Origin: Streptomyces sporangiiformans
GTDB lineage: Bacteria > Actinomycetota > Actinomycetes > Streptomycetales > Streptomycetaceae
Length of the DNA: 64,000 nucleotides
Reading direction: 5' to 3'
NCBI RefSeq assembly: GCF_005768555.2
Contig: NZ_VCHX02000070.1
Location: forward strand, 1-64,000
Shown: positions 24,955 to 32,291 of the stretch, one piece after another
Layout of the letters: every line of letters begins with the position of its first letter
Position numbering within the stretch: the first letter of the stretch is position 1
Notes under the pieces: generated by a model
Told to the model about the DNA's origin: nothing
The model's input: only the letters and a program-made list of their open reading frames with translations
Databases searched by the model: none
Program-made: the position numbers and the translations under genes

Positions 24955-26049
24955 TCAGCCCTTCACCAGACCCTTGGCGTCGCGTGCCAGCGCGGTGAGC
25001 CGCGAAATCGCCCGGAAGTACTTCTTCCGGTAACCGCCGTTCAGCATCTCCTCGCTGAACAACTGATCGAAGGGCCGCCCCGAGGCGAGCACCGGCACTT
25101 CGCGGTCGTACAGCCGGTCGGCGAGCACGACGAGCCGCAGCGCGGTCGACTGGTCCGGGACCGGCTGCACGTCCGTGAGGCAGACCGCCTTGAGCCCGTC
25201 GGTGAGCGCGCCGTACCGGCTGGGGTGGACGCGGGCGAGATGGTCCAGCAGATGCGGGAAGTCGTCGAGCGAGGCGCCCGCGGTGGCGTACGCCGCCTTC
25301 GTGACCTGCTCGTCGGAGTACGGCGCGGGGGCCTCGGGCAGCCCGCGGTGGCGGTAGTCCTCGCCGTCGATGCGCAGCGCACGGAAGTGTGCCGACAGGC
25401 CCTGGATCTCGCGCAGGAAGTCGGCCGCCGCGAACCGGCCCTCGCCGAGCTTGCCGGGCAGTGTGTTCGACGTGGCCGCGAGCGCCACGCCCGCCTCGAC
25501 CAGCTTGCCCAGCAGAGTGGACACGAGGACGGTGTCGCCGGGGTCGTCGAGCTCGAACTCGTCGATGCACAGCAGGCGGTGGCCGCTCAGCGTCCGCACG
25601 GTCTGCTGGAAGCCGAGCGCGCCGACCAGGTTCGTCAGCTCCACGAACGTGCCGAAGGCCTTGAGCGCCGGCTCCGCCGGGGTCGCGTGCCACAGGGAGG
25701 CGAGGAGGTGCGTCTTGCCGACGCCGTAGCCTCCGTCGAGGTAGACACCGCGGGGGCCGGCCGGCCGGCTCTCCGGCTTGCGGGAGAACCAGCGGCGCTT
25801 GCCGGCACCGGTGGCGTGCGCGCCGCCCAGACCGGCCGCGAAGTGGTCGAGCACCGTGACGGCCTCGGTCTGGCTGGGCTGGTTCGGGTCCGGGATGTAC
25901 GTGGCGAAGCGGACCGAGTCGAAGCGCGGCGGCGGCACCATCTCGGCGACCAGCCTGTCCGCGGGGACGTGCGGCTCACGGGCGCACAGGGACAGTGGGG
26001 ACTCGTCGGCTATCGGGTCGGTCGCGGAGGCGGCGGTGGAGGTGGGCAC
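24955..26049 (-). CDS. zapE: AFG1/ZapE-family ATPase
   Basis: A 364-residue P-loop ATPase of the AFG1/ZapE family. Walker A is GGYGVGKT at residues 106-113 and Walker B is CIDEFEL at 161-167, which carries the family-specific DEF. An AATSNTLP stretch (sensor 1) follows near 205, and the C-terminal part ends with the conserved FRAISRLT region. ZapE acts on the Z-ring in proteobacteria; the role in mycelial actinobacteria is less clear. GTG at 26049 is used because it follows GGGGAACC; upstream frame extension has no protein character. It is divergent from the RibD-type reductase gene with 37 bp between starts. Confidence 0.85.
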   Translation of the reverse strand: MPTSTAASATDPIADESPLSLCAREPHVPADRLVAEMVPPPRFDSVRFATYIPDPNQPSQTEAVTVLDHFAAGLGGAHATGAGKRRWFSRKPESRPAGPRGVYLDGGYGVGKTHLLASLWHATPAEPALKAFGTFVELTNLVGALGFQQTVRTLSGHRLLCIDEFELDDPGDTVLVSTLLGKLVEAGVALAATSNTLPGKLGEGRFAAADFLREIQGLSAHFRALRIDGEDYRHRGLPEAPAPYSDEQVTKAAYATAGASLDDFPHLLDHLARVHPSRYGALTDGLKAVCLTDVQPVPDQSTALRLVVLADRLYDREVPVLASGRPFDQLFSEEMLNGGYRKKYFRAISRLTALARDAKGLVKG

Positions 26050-26068
26050 GGTTCCCCACTCTACGGGC

Positions 26069-26084
26069 CGTGCAACACTGCACG
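26069..26084. promoter_or_regulatory. Short dyad between zapE and the reductase gene
   Basis: CGTGCA-ACAC-TGCACG, an exact 6-bp inverted repeat, fills the middle of the 37-bp gap between two divergent start codons. With so little space the two transcripts must overlap or be leaderless, and a protein bound here would affect both. Confidence 0.35.
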
Positions 26085-26086
26085 AT

Positions 26087-26893
26087 ATGCGACGCCTGTT
26101 CCCTGTGACCGACGAGACAGTGGCCGGGGCCTCCGGCGGGGCCCGTGGCAGGGACGCGCTGGACGACGCCACGGACCGTGAGTGGGGGCTGGAGGAGCTG
26201 GCCGAGGCCTACGCCTACCCCGACGTCCACGAACCCTGGCTGCGCGCCAACATGGTCTCCACTCTCGACGGAGCCGCCCAGCACGAGGGTCACTCGCAGC
26301 CCATCTCCAGCGAAGCCGACATGCGGATCTTCGGCACGCTGCGAGGGCTCGCGGACGTGGTGCTGGTCGGCGCGGAAACGGTACGCCAGGAGGGATACCG
26401 CCCGGCACGCGCGCGTGAGGCATTCGCCGCGCTCCGGGAGGCGGCCGGGCAGGGGCCGGCGCCCGCCATCGCCGTGGTCAGCGCGAGCCTCGACCTGGAC
26501 TTCGCGCTTCCGCTGTTCACCTCCCCCCTGGTGCCCACGCTGCTGCTCACGGGAGCCGCCGCCGCGCCCGACCGGATCGCGGCCGCCGAGAAGGCCGGCG
26601 CCCAGGTGGTGATCGCCGGGGACGGCATGGGTGTGGATCCCGCTCGGGCCGTACGCGCTCTGGGCGACCTCGGTCTGCGCCGGCTGCTGACCGAGGGCGG
26701 GCCGCGCCTGCTCGGCCAGCTGGCCGCGTCCGAAGTCCTGGACGAGCTCTGCCTGACGATCTCCCCGATGCTCACCGTGGGCGACGCGCAGCGCATCGCC
26801 GGAGGGCCCGCGCCGGCCGTACCCAAGAGGTTCGAGCTGGTCTCTCTGCTGGAGGAGGCCGGGTTTCTCTTCAGTCGATACCGTCGAACCTGA
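26087..26893 (+). CDS. RibD C-terminal-type pyrimidine reductase
   Basis: A 268-residue protein of the RibD_C/dihydrofolate-reductase fold. Conserved points are RANMVSTLDGAAQ (about 54-66), ADVVLVGAETVRQEGY (the NADPH-binding region, about 88-103), a GMGVDPARAV stretch and LLTEGGPRLLGQL (about 205-217), the family signature. It could reduce a riboflavin intermediate or another pterin-like substrate; no deaminase domain is fused and no other rib gene is nearby, so riboflavin synthesis is not certain. ATG at 26087 is chosen at the dyad; no clear ribosome binding site, so the message may be leaderless. Confidence 0.78.
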   Translation: MRRLFPVTDETVAGASGGARGRDALDDATDREWGLEELAEAYAYPDVHEPWLRANMVSTLDGAAQHEGHSQPISSEADMRIFGTLRGLADVVLVGAETVRQEGYRPARAREAFAALREAAGQGPAPAIAVVSASLDLDFALPLFTSPLVPTLLLTGAAAAPDRIAAAEKAGAQVVIAGDGMGVDPARAVRALGDLGLRRLLTEGGPRLLGQLAASEVLDELCLTISPMLTVGDAQRIAGGPAPAVPKRFELVSLLEEAGFLFSRYRRT

Positions 26894-26897
26894 CAAA

Positions 26898-26953
26898 ACG
26901 GACCTGTCGCTACAGACCTGTCACTACGGACCTGTTATTACGGACCTGCCGAA
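26898..26953 (+). repeat. Four tandem 14-bp repeats
   Basis: Four consecutive 14-bp units, each starting ACGGACCTG or ACAGACCTG, fill the 72-bp space between the reductase stop and the next start codon. The third and fourth positions of the tail vary (TCGCT, TCACT, TTATT, CCGAA). They contain no stop or start of either gene. Confidence 0.8.
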
Positions 26954-26965
26954 GGGGCGCCTGTC

Positions 26966-27439
26966 GTGTTCACTAGCGTATTGATGATCGAGAAGGCCCT
27001 GACGTCCGCCGACGTGGAGTTCGTCACCACGTTGCACGGGGACGAGAAGGTCGCCTTCCACGTGCTGCTCCAGCCCCGCGGCGACCAGGCGGACCGGCTG
27101 CTGCGGGCCATCGACGACGTGGCGCTCGGCGAGCTGGACGAGGCGGCCCGCGAGCACGAGACGCCCGAGGGCGAGGAAGCGGCCAGCCAGGGGCAGCAGG
27201 CCCTCGAAGTCTCTCTGGTCGCCCTGCGTGCCTCGGGCAGCCAGGCCGAGGGGCGGCTCATCGAGGACCACCCGCTGGACGCGCTGAAGTCCCTGGTCGA
27301 CGAGAGCGACGCCGACGAGGTGATCGTGCTGACCGACCCCCACTACGTGGAGGAGTTCTTCCACCGCGACTGGGCCTCGCGGGCGCGCCACAAGGTGGGC
27401 GTACCGGTGCTGAAACTCTTCTCGCACAGCAAGGTGTAG
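26966..27439 (+). CDS. Conserved hypothetical protein, USP-like ending
   Basis: A 157-residue acidic cytoplasmic protein. It has an N-terminal part with alternating strands and helices (FVTTLHGDEKVAFHVLL), an acidic Glu/Gln-rich helix (about 60-85), and an ending DADEVIVLTDPHYVEEFF, then GVPVLKLFSHSK, that recalls universal stress protein or nucleotide-binding alpha/beta folds. I do not recognise a named family. GTG at 26966 follows GAAGGGG; ATG at 26984 is an alternative. It is downstream of four 14-bp repeats and upstream of murC by about 220 bp. Confidence 0.6.
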   Translation: MFTSVLMIEKALTSADVEFVTTLHGDEKVAFHVLLQPRGDQADRLLRAIDDVALGELDEAAREHETPEGEEAASQGQQALEVSLVALRASGSQAEGRLIEDHPLDALKSLVDESDADEVIVLTDPHYVEEFFHRDWASRARHKVGVPVLKLFSHSKV

Positions 27440-27511
27440 CGGTGGCGCTGCCGCTGGGCTGGGCCGTGGGCGACGTGGGCGCTGTCGTGGTTCGTCGGGT
27501 GCGGGATGTGT

Positions 27512-27541
27512 GTGGCTGGTCGCGCAGTTCCCCGCGCCCCT
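27512..27541 (+). repeat. Dispersed intergenic repeat, copy 2
   Basis: Identical over 30 bases to 4816-4845. Here it is followed by the inverted element CCCCGCGCCCCTTGCGGGGC and lies between the hypothetical gene and murC, on the same strand as both, where it may end the upstream transcript. Confidence 0.8.
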
Positions 27542-27659
27542 TGCGGGGCGACCCCCGCCCCCTTGCGTGGGCGGTCGCCCCTCGGCACGGAATAGGGTGG
27601 GGGCGCGCTCTTTCCACGAGCGCCAGCCTCGTCGTATCGGATCTTGGGGAGAAACACGC

Positions 27660-29048
27660 ATGGCAGCCGGCCTTCCTACCGCCATGGACCGACCGCACTT
27701 CATCGGCATCGGCGGCGCCGGAATGTCGGGCATCGCGAAGATCCTCGCCCAGCGTGGGGCCAAGGTGGCGGGGAGCGACGCCAAGGAGTCCGCGACGGCC
27801 GAGGCACTGCGGGCACTGGGCGCGACGGTGCACATCGGGCACGCCGCGGACCATCTGGCCTCCGACGCCAGCTGCGTCGTCGTCTCGTCCGCGATCCGCG
27901 CCGACAACCCCGAGCTGGCCCGCGCAGCCGAGCTCGGCATCCCCGTCGTCCACCGTTCGGACGCCCTCGCCTCGCTGATGCACGGCCTGCGCGCGATCGC
28001 GGTGGCGGGCACGCACGGCAAGACGACGACGACGTCGATGCTCGCGGTGTCGCTGTCGGAGCTGGGACTGGCCCCCTCCTACGCGATCGGCGGCGACCTG
28101 GACGCCCCCGGCTCGAACGCGCTGCACGGTGAGGGCGAGATCTTCGTCGCCGAGGCCGATGAATCGGACCGCAGCTTCCACAAGTACGCGCCCGAGGTGG
28201 CGATCGTGCTCAACGTGGAACTGGACCACCACGCCAACTACGCGTCCATGGACGAGATCTACGAGTCCTTCGAGACGTTCGTGGACAAGATCGTGCCGGG
28301 TGGCACGCTGGTGATCGCGGCGGACCACGAGGGGGCGCGCGAGCTGACGCGGCGCGTCAGGGCCGGTGACGTCAGGGTGGTGACGTACGGCGAGTCCGCG
28401 GACGCCGACGTACGCATCCTCTCGGTCACCGCCCAGGGTCTGAAGAGCGAGGTGAAGGTCCTGCTGGACGGCGTCGAGCTGACCTTCGGGGTCTCGGTCC
28501 CCGGCCGGCACTACGCGCACAACGCGGTGGCCGCGCTGGCCGCGGGCGTGGCGCTCGGCGTGCCGGCGGCCGAGCTGGCGGTGTCGCTGGGGGCGTACAC
28601 GGGCGTCAAGCGCCGTCTCCAGCTCAAGGGCGAGGCGGCCGGCGTGCAGGTCATCGACTCGTACGCGCACCACCCGACGGAGATGACCGCGGACCTGGAG
28701 GCGATGCGGGCGGGTGCCTCCGGCCGCATCCTGGTGGTCTTCCAGCCCCACCTCTTCTCCCGCACCCAGGAGCTGGGCAAGGAGATGGGCCAGGCGCTGT
28801 CCCTGGCGGACGCCTCGGTCGTCCTGGACATCTACCCGGCGCGCGAGGACCCGATCCCGGGCGTGACGAGCGAGCTGATCATCGAGGCGGCGAGGGCCGC
28901 GGGCGCCGATGTGACGCCCGTCCACGACAGGGCGGACATCCCTGCCGTGGTCGCGGGAATGGCCGAGCGGGGTGATCTCGTTCTCACCATGGGCGCGGGT
29001 GACGTGACGGACCTGGGCCCGCGGATCCTGGACCGCCTGTCGGCGTGA
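27660..29048 (+). CDS. murC: UDP-N-acetylmuramate--L-alanine ligase
   Basis: A 462-residue Mur ligase that joins L-alanine to UDP-N-acetylmuramic acid in the cytoplasm with ATP, the first amino-acid step of peptidoglycan precursor synthesis. The N-terminal UDP-binding motif GIGGAGMSGIA is at 16-26, the P-loop GTHGKTTTT at 117-125, the Mg/carbamate-lysine region around EADESDRSF follows, and the C-terminal domain carries YAHHPTEM. The length is normal. ATG at 27660 has GGGGAG eight bases upstream. It is not within a dcw cluster; a solitary murC is usual in Streptomyces. msrB follows after 61 bp. Confidence 0.95.
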   Translation: MAAGLPTAMDRPHFIGIGGAGMSGIAKILAQRGAKVAGSDAKESATAEALRALGATVHIGHAADHLASDASCVVVSSAIRADNPELARAAELGIPVVHRSDALASLMHGLRAIAVAGTHGKTTTTSMLAVSLSELGLAPSYAIGGDLDAPGSNALHGEGEIFVAEADESDRSFHKYAPEVAIVLNVELDHHANYASMDEIYESFETFVDKIVPGGTLVIAADHEGARELTRRVRAGDVRVVTYGESADADVRILSVTAQGLKSEVKVLLDGVELTFGVSVPGRHYAHNAVAALAAGVALGVPAAELAVSLGAYTGVKRRLQLKGEAAGVQVIDSYAHHPTEMTADLEAMRAGASGRILVVFQPHLFSRTQELGKEMGQALSLADASVVLDIYPAREDPIPGVTSELIIEAARAAGADVTPVHDRADIPAVVAGMAERGDLVLTMGAGDVTDLGPRILDRLSA

Positions 29049-29109
29049 GCGACTGGCGAAGCAAGCGACTGCCGAAGTAACCGTCCGCCGAGGGAAGGGG
29101 CTGGGCTTC

Positions 29110-29517
29110 ATGTCGTACGACGTCGAAAAGCCGGACGAGCAGTGGCGGGCGGAACTGACCCCGGCCGAGTACACCGTCCTCCGCCAGGCGGGCACGGAGC
29201 CCGCGTTCACCGGCGAGTACACCGACACCAAGACGAAGGGCGTCTACTCCTGCCGTGCCTGCGGCGCCGAGCTCTTCACCTCGGAGACGAAGTTCGCGTC
29301 CCACTGCGGGTGGCCCTCCTTCTACGACCCCAAGTCCGCCGACACCGTCGAACTGATCGAGGACCGCTCGCACGGGATGGTGCGGACGGAGGTGCGCTGT
29401 GCCAGGTGTGGCTCTCACCTGGGCCATGTCTTCGAGGGCGAGGGTTACCCGACGCCGACGGACCAGCGGTACTGCATCAACTCGGTCTCGTTGCGGCTGA
29501 CCCCCGATGAGGGCTGA
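29110..29517 (+). CDS. msrB: Peptide-methionine (R)-S-oxide reductase
   Basis: A 135-residue MsrB that reduces methionine-R-sulfoxide in proteins. Structural zinc is bound by Cys48/Cys51 (SCRACGAEL) and Cys97/Cys100 (RCARCGSHLGHVF). The catalytic cysteine is Cys122 in RYCINSVSL, and Cys66 in HCGWPSFY may resolve it. Length and order are those of a single-domain MsrB. It lies 61 bp after murC on the same strand and before a bidirectional terminator. Co-transcription with murC is likely. Confidence 0.95.
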   Translation: MSYDVEKPDEQWRAELTPAEYTVLRQAGTEPAFTGEYTDTKTKGVYSCRACGAELFTSETKFASHCGWPSFYDPKSADTVELIEDRSHGMVRTEVRCARCGSHLGHVFEGEGYPTPTDQRYCINSVSLRLTPDEG

Positions 29518-29622
29518 CCGGACCGGTCAACGAAACCACCGTCATTTCACCCGTTGAGCTGGAGAGATCGACAAGCCGGCGGACGGCGGCCCCCAAGGGG
29601 CGCCATAGAGCGCCGCGCACGA

Positions 29623-29665
29623 TGCCCTGCCCCCGGCGTGCACCGGGCACGAGTGGGGCAGGGCA
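29623..29665. terminator. Hairpin between convergent msrB and protease genes
   Basis: TGCCCTGCCCC at 29623-29633 pairs exactly with 29655-29665, and a CGTGC/GCACG pair extends inside the loop. It lies in the 194-bp space between the msrB stop and the stop of the convergent snapalysin-type gene. Confidence 0.75.
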
Positions 29666-29711
29666 CCGTGGAGTGCTGTGAACCTGCTGGGAAGCGCGAG
29701 GAACGGAACGG

Positions 29712-30275
29712 TCAGTCCCGGTACATCCGCGGCTCGTAGGCGTACGCCGAGCGCTTGCCGGCGGCGGCGAAGTTGTCCTCGACGGCGGCCCGTTCGGAGG
29801 CGTCCGGGTCGGGGTTGGTGCAGCCGACCCCGGCCGAGGAGCCGGACATGAGGCTGCTGCACGGGCCGGGTTTCACGTCGGGCAGCCCGAGAATGTGGCC
29901 GAGTTCGTGCGCGGCGATGCGGGTGGTGTCGTAGCCGTCGTTCACCGCCTGCCGCCCCATCCACACGGTGCCGTTGCCCAGGCTGGTGGTTTGGGCGCGC
30001 GGCCAGCCGTCGTCCGCGAGGATCTCGATGTTGGCCTCGTCACCCGCGGCCACCGGCTCCAGTTGGACGTTGGCCACGCTCTCGTTCCAGACCTCCGCAC
30101 CGCTGCGGACCGCGTCGACGAACTCCGCGGCCCCCTCCGTTTCGTACGTTAAGACGACCGCGGCGGTGGCCGCCGGAGACGCGGGCGCGGCCGAGGCCGT
30201 GGCCTGACCGATGGTCCACGACAGCGCCACCACCAGCATGGTGATCAGCGCCCGCGCGGCGTTTCTGAGTGTCAC
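29712..30275 (-). CDS. Snapalysin-type secreted metalloprotease (M7)
   Basis: A 187-residue exported zinc protease. The signal peptide covers about residues 1-30 (cleavage after TASAA). The zinc site is HELGHILGLPD with His123, Glu124, His127 and Asp133, the HExxHxxGxxD form of snapalysin. Two cysteines (in GPCSSLMS and GVGCTNPDP) match the family's disulfide. The length is that of small neutral protease SnpA, with a short propeptide at most. GTG at 30275 follows AGGAGG by six bases. The LysR regulator (SnpR) that usually lies next to snpA is absent; a 7-bp dyad upstream may bind another regulator. Confidence 0.87.
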   Translation of the reverse strand: MTLRNAARALITMLVVALSWTIGQATASAAPASPAATAAVVLTYETEGAAEFVDAVRSGAEVWNESVANVQLEPVAAGDEANIEILADDGWPRAQTTSLGNGTVWMGRQAVNDGYDTTRIAAHELGHILGLPDVKPGPCSSLMSGSSAGVGCTNPDPDASERAAVEDNFAAAGKRSAYAYEPRMYRD

Positions 30276-30305
30276 GGTGATCCTCCTGTGGGGGGAGAGT
30301 GTGCT

Positions 30306-30326
30306 CATCATGCCCATGACATGATG
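30306..30326. promoter_or_regulatory. Dyad upstream of the snapalysin-type gene
   Basis: CATCATG at 30306-30312 and CATGATG at 30320-30326 form an exact 7-bp inverted repeat with seven bases between, 31-51 bp upstream of the protease start codon. The neighbouring gene at 30457 is divergent. Confidence 0.4.
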
Positions 30327-30456
30327 CCGGTCCTCTGCCCCTCCCTCGCCCCTTCCAATCCGTCCGCCGTTCACTCGGCGCGCTGTTGGGGGGCGGCGCC
30401 TGGCCGTGACGACGGTGCGTCCCGACGCCCTTTACCCCGGAGGTAATTGAAGGCGC

Positions 30457-30858
30457 ATGCGCTTCGGCGGCAGCCTCCTCGTCATGTCTGCCCTTTGGAT
30501 AGGTGTCGTCGCCCTCTTCTTCCTTGGCATGGGTTTCTTCGGCCTCATCGCGCCCGCTGCGCTCATCCGGCCCTTCGGTATCGAGCTGACTGCCCCGGAA
30601 GCACGTGCCGAGGTCCGCGCCGTCTACGGCGGGTTCGGTGTCGGTTTCGGAATCCTGCTCGGCTGGGTGGCTCTTGGTGCTTCCGGTGATCTGCGACGGG
30701 GGATCGTGCTGGCGGCCGCAGTGGCGCTTGCGGGAATGGCTCTTGGGCGGCTGGTGGCCCGTGCAGTGGAGGGTCCGTCGGCGTTCTATCCGGCGTGGTT
30801 CTATTTCTGGGTCGAGGTGCTGGGAGCTGGGCTGCTGGTCGCGTCTGTTCTCGGGTGA
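30457..30858 (+). CDS. DUF4345-like four-helix membrane protein
   Basis: A 133-residue integral membrane protein with four predicted helices (about 8-32, 52-70, 78-96 and 108-131). The sequence ALIRPFGIELTAPEARAEVRAVYGG between the first two helices, with its conserved R..YGG, is typical of DUF4345. The function is unknown. ATG at 30457 is preceded by GGAGG and GAAGG. It is divergent from the protease gene and convergent with the maleylpyruvate-isomerase-like gene. Confidence 0.72.
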   Translation: MRFGGSLLVMSALWIGVVALFFLGMGFFGLIAPAALIRPFGIELTAPEARAEVRAVYGGFGVGFGILLGWVALGASGDLRRGIVLAAAVALAGMALGRLVARAVEGPSAFYPAWFYFWVEVLGAGLLVASVLG

Positions 30859-30930
30859 CCTCAGAGCCACATCTTGAAGCGGAGCCCGGGCACCTCGGAG
30901 AACGCATACGGGCCCTGCCCGGTGAGGACG

Positions 30931-31641
30931 TCACACACGGTCCGGTCGCTGTGGTGGGTGGGGCGGCCAGGGCCCGAGAGCGGGCAGCCCCTCCGCCGAC
31001 ACCGGTGAGACCGCGGGCGTACGTCCGGCCAGCCAGGCCGCCAGGTCGCGCACGCGTCCGGTGACCACCGTGCCCGGCGGCCCGTCGCCGACGGACCATT
31101 GGCGGCGCACGTCCTCGGCACGGACGCGGGTGCCTGCCGGAACGCGGCCGAGCAGGAAGTCGATGGCGTGTACGGCCAGGTCCTCGGGCCAGTCGTCCGG
31201 CCGCACGCCGAGCTCCAGGTCGACCATGTGGATCCATGCCTCGCGCCAGCGTGCGAAGACGGTGGCGGCAAGGTCCGCGTTACGGAACGTGACCGGACGG
31301 CCCCAGTCCATTTCGACGGCCCGTGCCCAGGCTGCCTCCAGCCCGGCCGCGTGTGCGGCGAGTTCCGCGCGGTGCTCGGCGGCGCTGCGGCCCGCCGTGG
31401 CCTCGATGATCGCGTTGCGCTCGTCCACCCCGCCGTCGTAGCCCGCTACGAGTTCACCACGCAGGGCATGCTCCGCGAGACGGGCGAACATTCTCGCGTT
31501 GTCGGTGAGATGCGCGAGAACGTGACCGCGTGACCAGCCCGGAAGGGCGGAAGCCTCGGCGACCTGCTGGTCGTTCAGTCCGGCCACGAGCCTTCCCAGC
31601 GTCCCGTGGGCTTCGATCACTGCCGCGACAGGAGGTTGCAT
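30931..31641 (-). CDS. Maleylpyruvate isomerase-family (mycothiol-dependent) protein
   Basis: A 236-residue protein of the DinB-like mycothiol maleylpyruvate isomerase family. The metal-binding helix signature PGWSRGHVLAHLTDNAR is at about residues 35-51, with His in that motif and an H in WIHMVDL near 140 as likely metal ligands. The C-terminal domain (about 160-225) contains the family-type AAWLAGR stretch. The last 15 residues are Pro/Arg-rich and may be read-through past the family's usual end. It may be a mycothiol-S-transferase or isomerase. ATG at 31641 follows GGAGGG. The acetyltransferase gene ends 11 bp upstream, so they form an operon. Confidence 0.78.
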   Translation of the reverse strand: MQPPVAAVIEAHGTLGRLVAGLNDQQVAEASALPGWSRGHVLAHLTDNARMFARLAEHALRGELVAGYDGGVDERNAIIEATAGRSAAEHRAELAAHAAGLEAAWARAVEMDWGRPVTFRNADLAATVFARWREAWIHMVDLELGVRPDDWPEDLAVHAIDFLLGRVPAGTRVRAEDVRRQWSVGDGPPGTVVTGRVRDLAAWLAGRTPAVSPVSAEGLPALGPWPPHPPQRPDRV

Positions 31642-31652
31642 GACCCTCCGTC

Positions 31653-32174
31653 CTACAGGGCCGGGGTCTGGCCCAGGTCAGCCGGGACCTGGGCAGCGAG
31701 TTCCCTGAGGGGTTCACCGCTCAGCCGGCATACCGTCCACTCGTCCAGGAACTCCACGCCGAGCGACTTGTAGAAGTCGATCGCCGGCTCGTTCCAGGCC
31801 AGGACCCACCACTCGAAGCGCTCGTAGCCGTGTCGCTCGCAGACCGCGGCCAGGGAGGCGATCAGGGCCTTGCCGTATCCACCGCCTCGGGCGTACGGCC
31901 GTACGTAGAGGTCCTCCAGGTGCATGCCGCGCGTGCCGGTCCAGGTCGAGAAACGGGGGAACCACAGGGCATAGCCCACAGCCTCGCCCGTCTCGTCGTC
32001 TTCGGCGATCAGTGCGAACGCGGCGGGATGTTCTCCGAACAGCGCCTCACGGAGCTGCTCCTCGGTAGCTCGGGCCTGCTCGACAGCCCGTTCGTACTCG
32101 GCGAGTTCGCGGATCATCGCGCGAATCTCCGCGACATCTTCGACAGTTGCGGCCCGGATCATGCCGGAGATCAT
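31653..32174 (-). CDS. GNAT acetyltransferase (spermidine/spermine acetyltransferase-like)
   Basis: A 173-residue GNAT-fold N-acetyltransferase. The acetyl-CoA loop is RPYARGGGYGKALI (about 103-116; R-x-x-G-x-G form) after LEDLYV, and the late NEPAIDFYKSLGVEF motif is typical of the SSAT-like branch acting on small amines. The substrate is unknown. ATG at 32174 and ATG at 32162 (MIRAATVEDV) are both possible starts; the second gives a more usual N terminus. It is 11 bp upstream of the maleylpyruvate-isomerase-like gene on the same strand. Confidence 0.82.
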   Translation of the reverse strand: MISGMIRAATVEDVAEIRAMIRELAEYERAVEQARATEEQLREALFGEHPAAFALIAEDDETGEAVGYALWFPRFSTWTGTRGMHLEDLYVRPYARGGGYGKALIASLAAVCERHGYERFEWWVLAWNEPAIDFYKSLGVEFLDEWTVCRLSGEPLRELAAQVPADLGQTPAL

Positions 32175-32291
32175 CTGCCACCGTACCGAGCCGTGTCCAT
32201 CCGTTTCCGCGCCTTCTCAGCGGCGTGAACCCCGACCGCGGCAACCAGTTGTCGTGGCAGTCATTCCCCTCGTCCCTGTCGCCGCGTGAGA

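Noticed and set aside
30861..30930. Different-frame ending (GPYAFSEVPGLRFKMWL) after the maleylpyruvate-isomerase-like gene, as sign of a frameshift
   Set aside because: The in-frame protein already has the family length and C-terminal domain; the other frame shows no similarity I can name.
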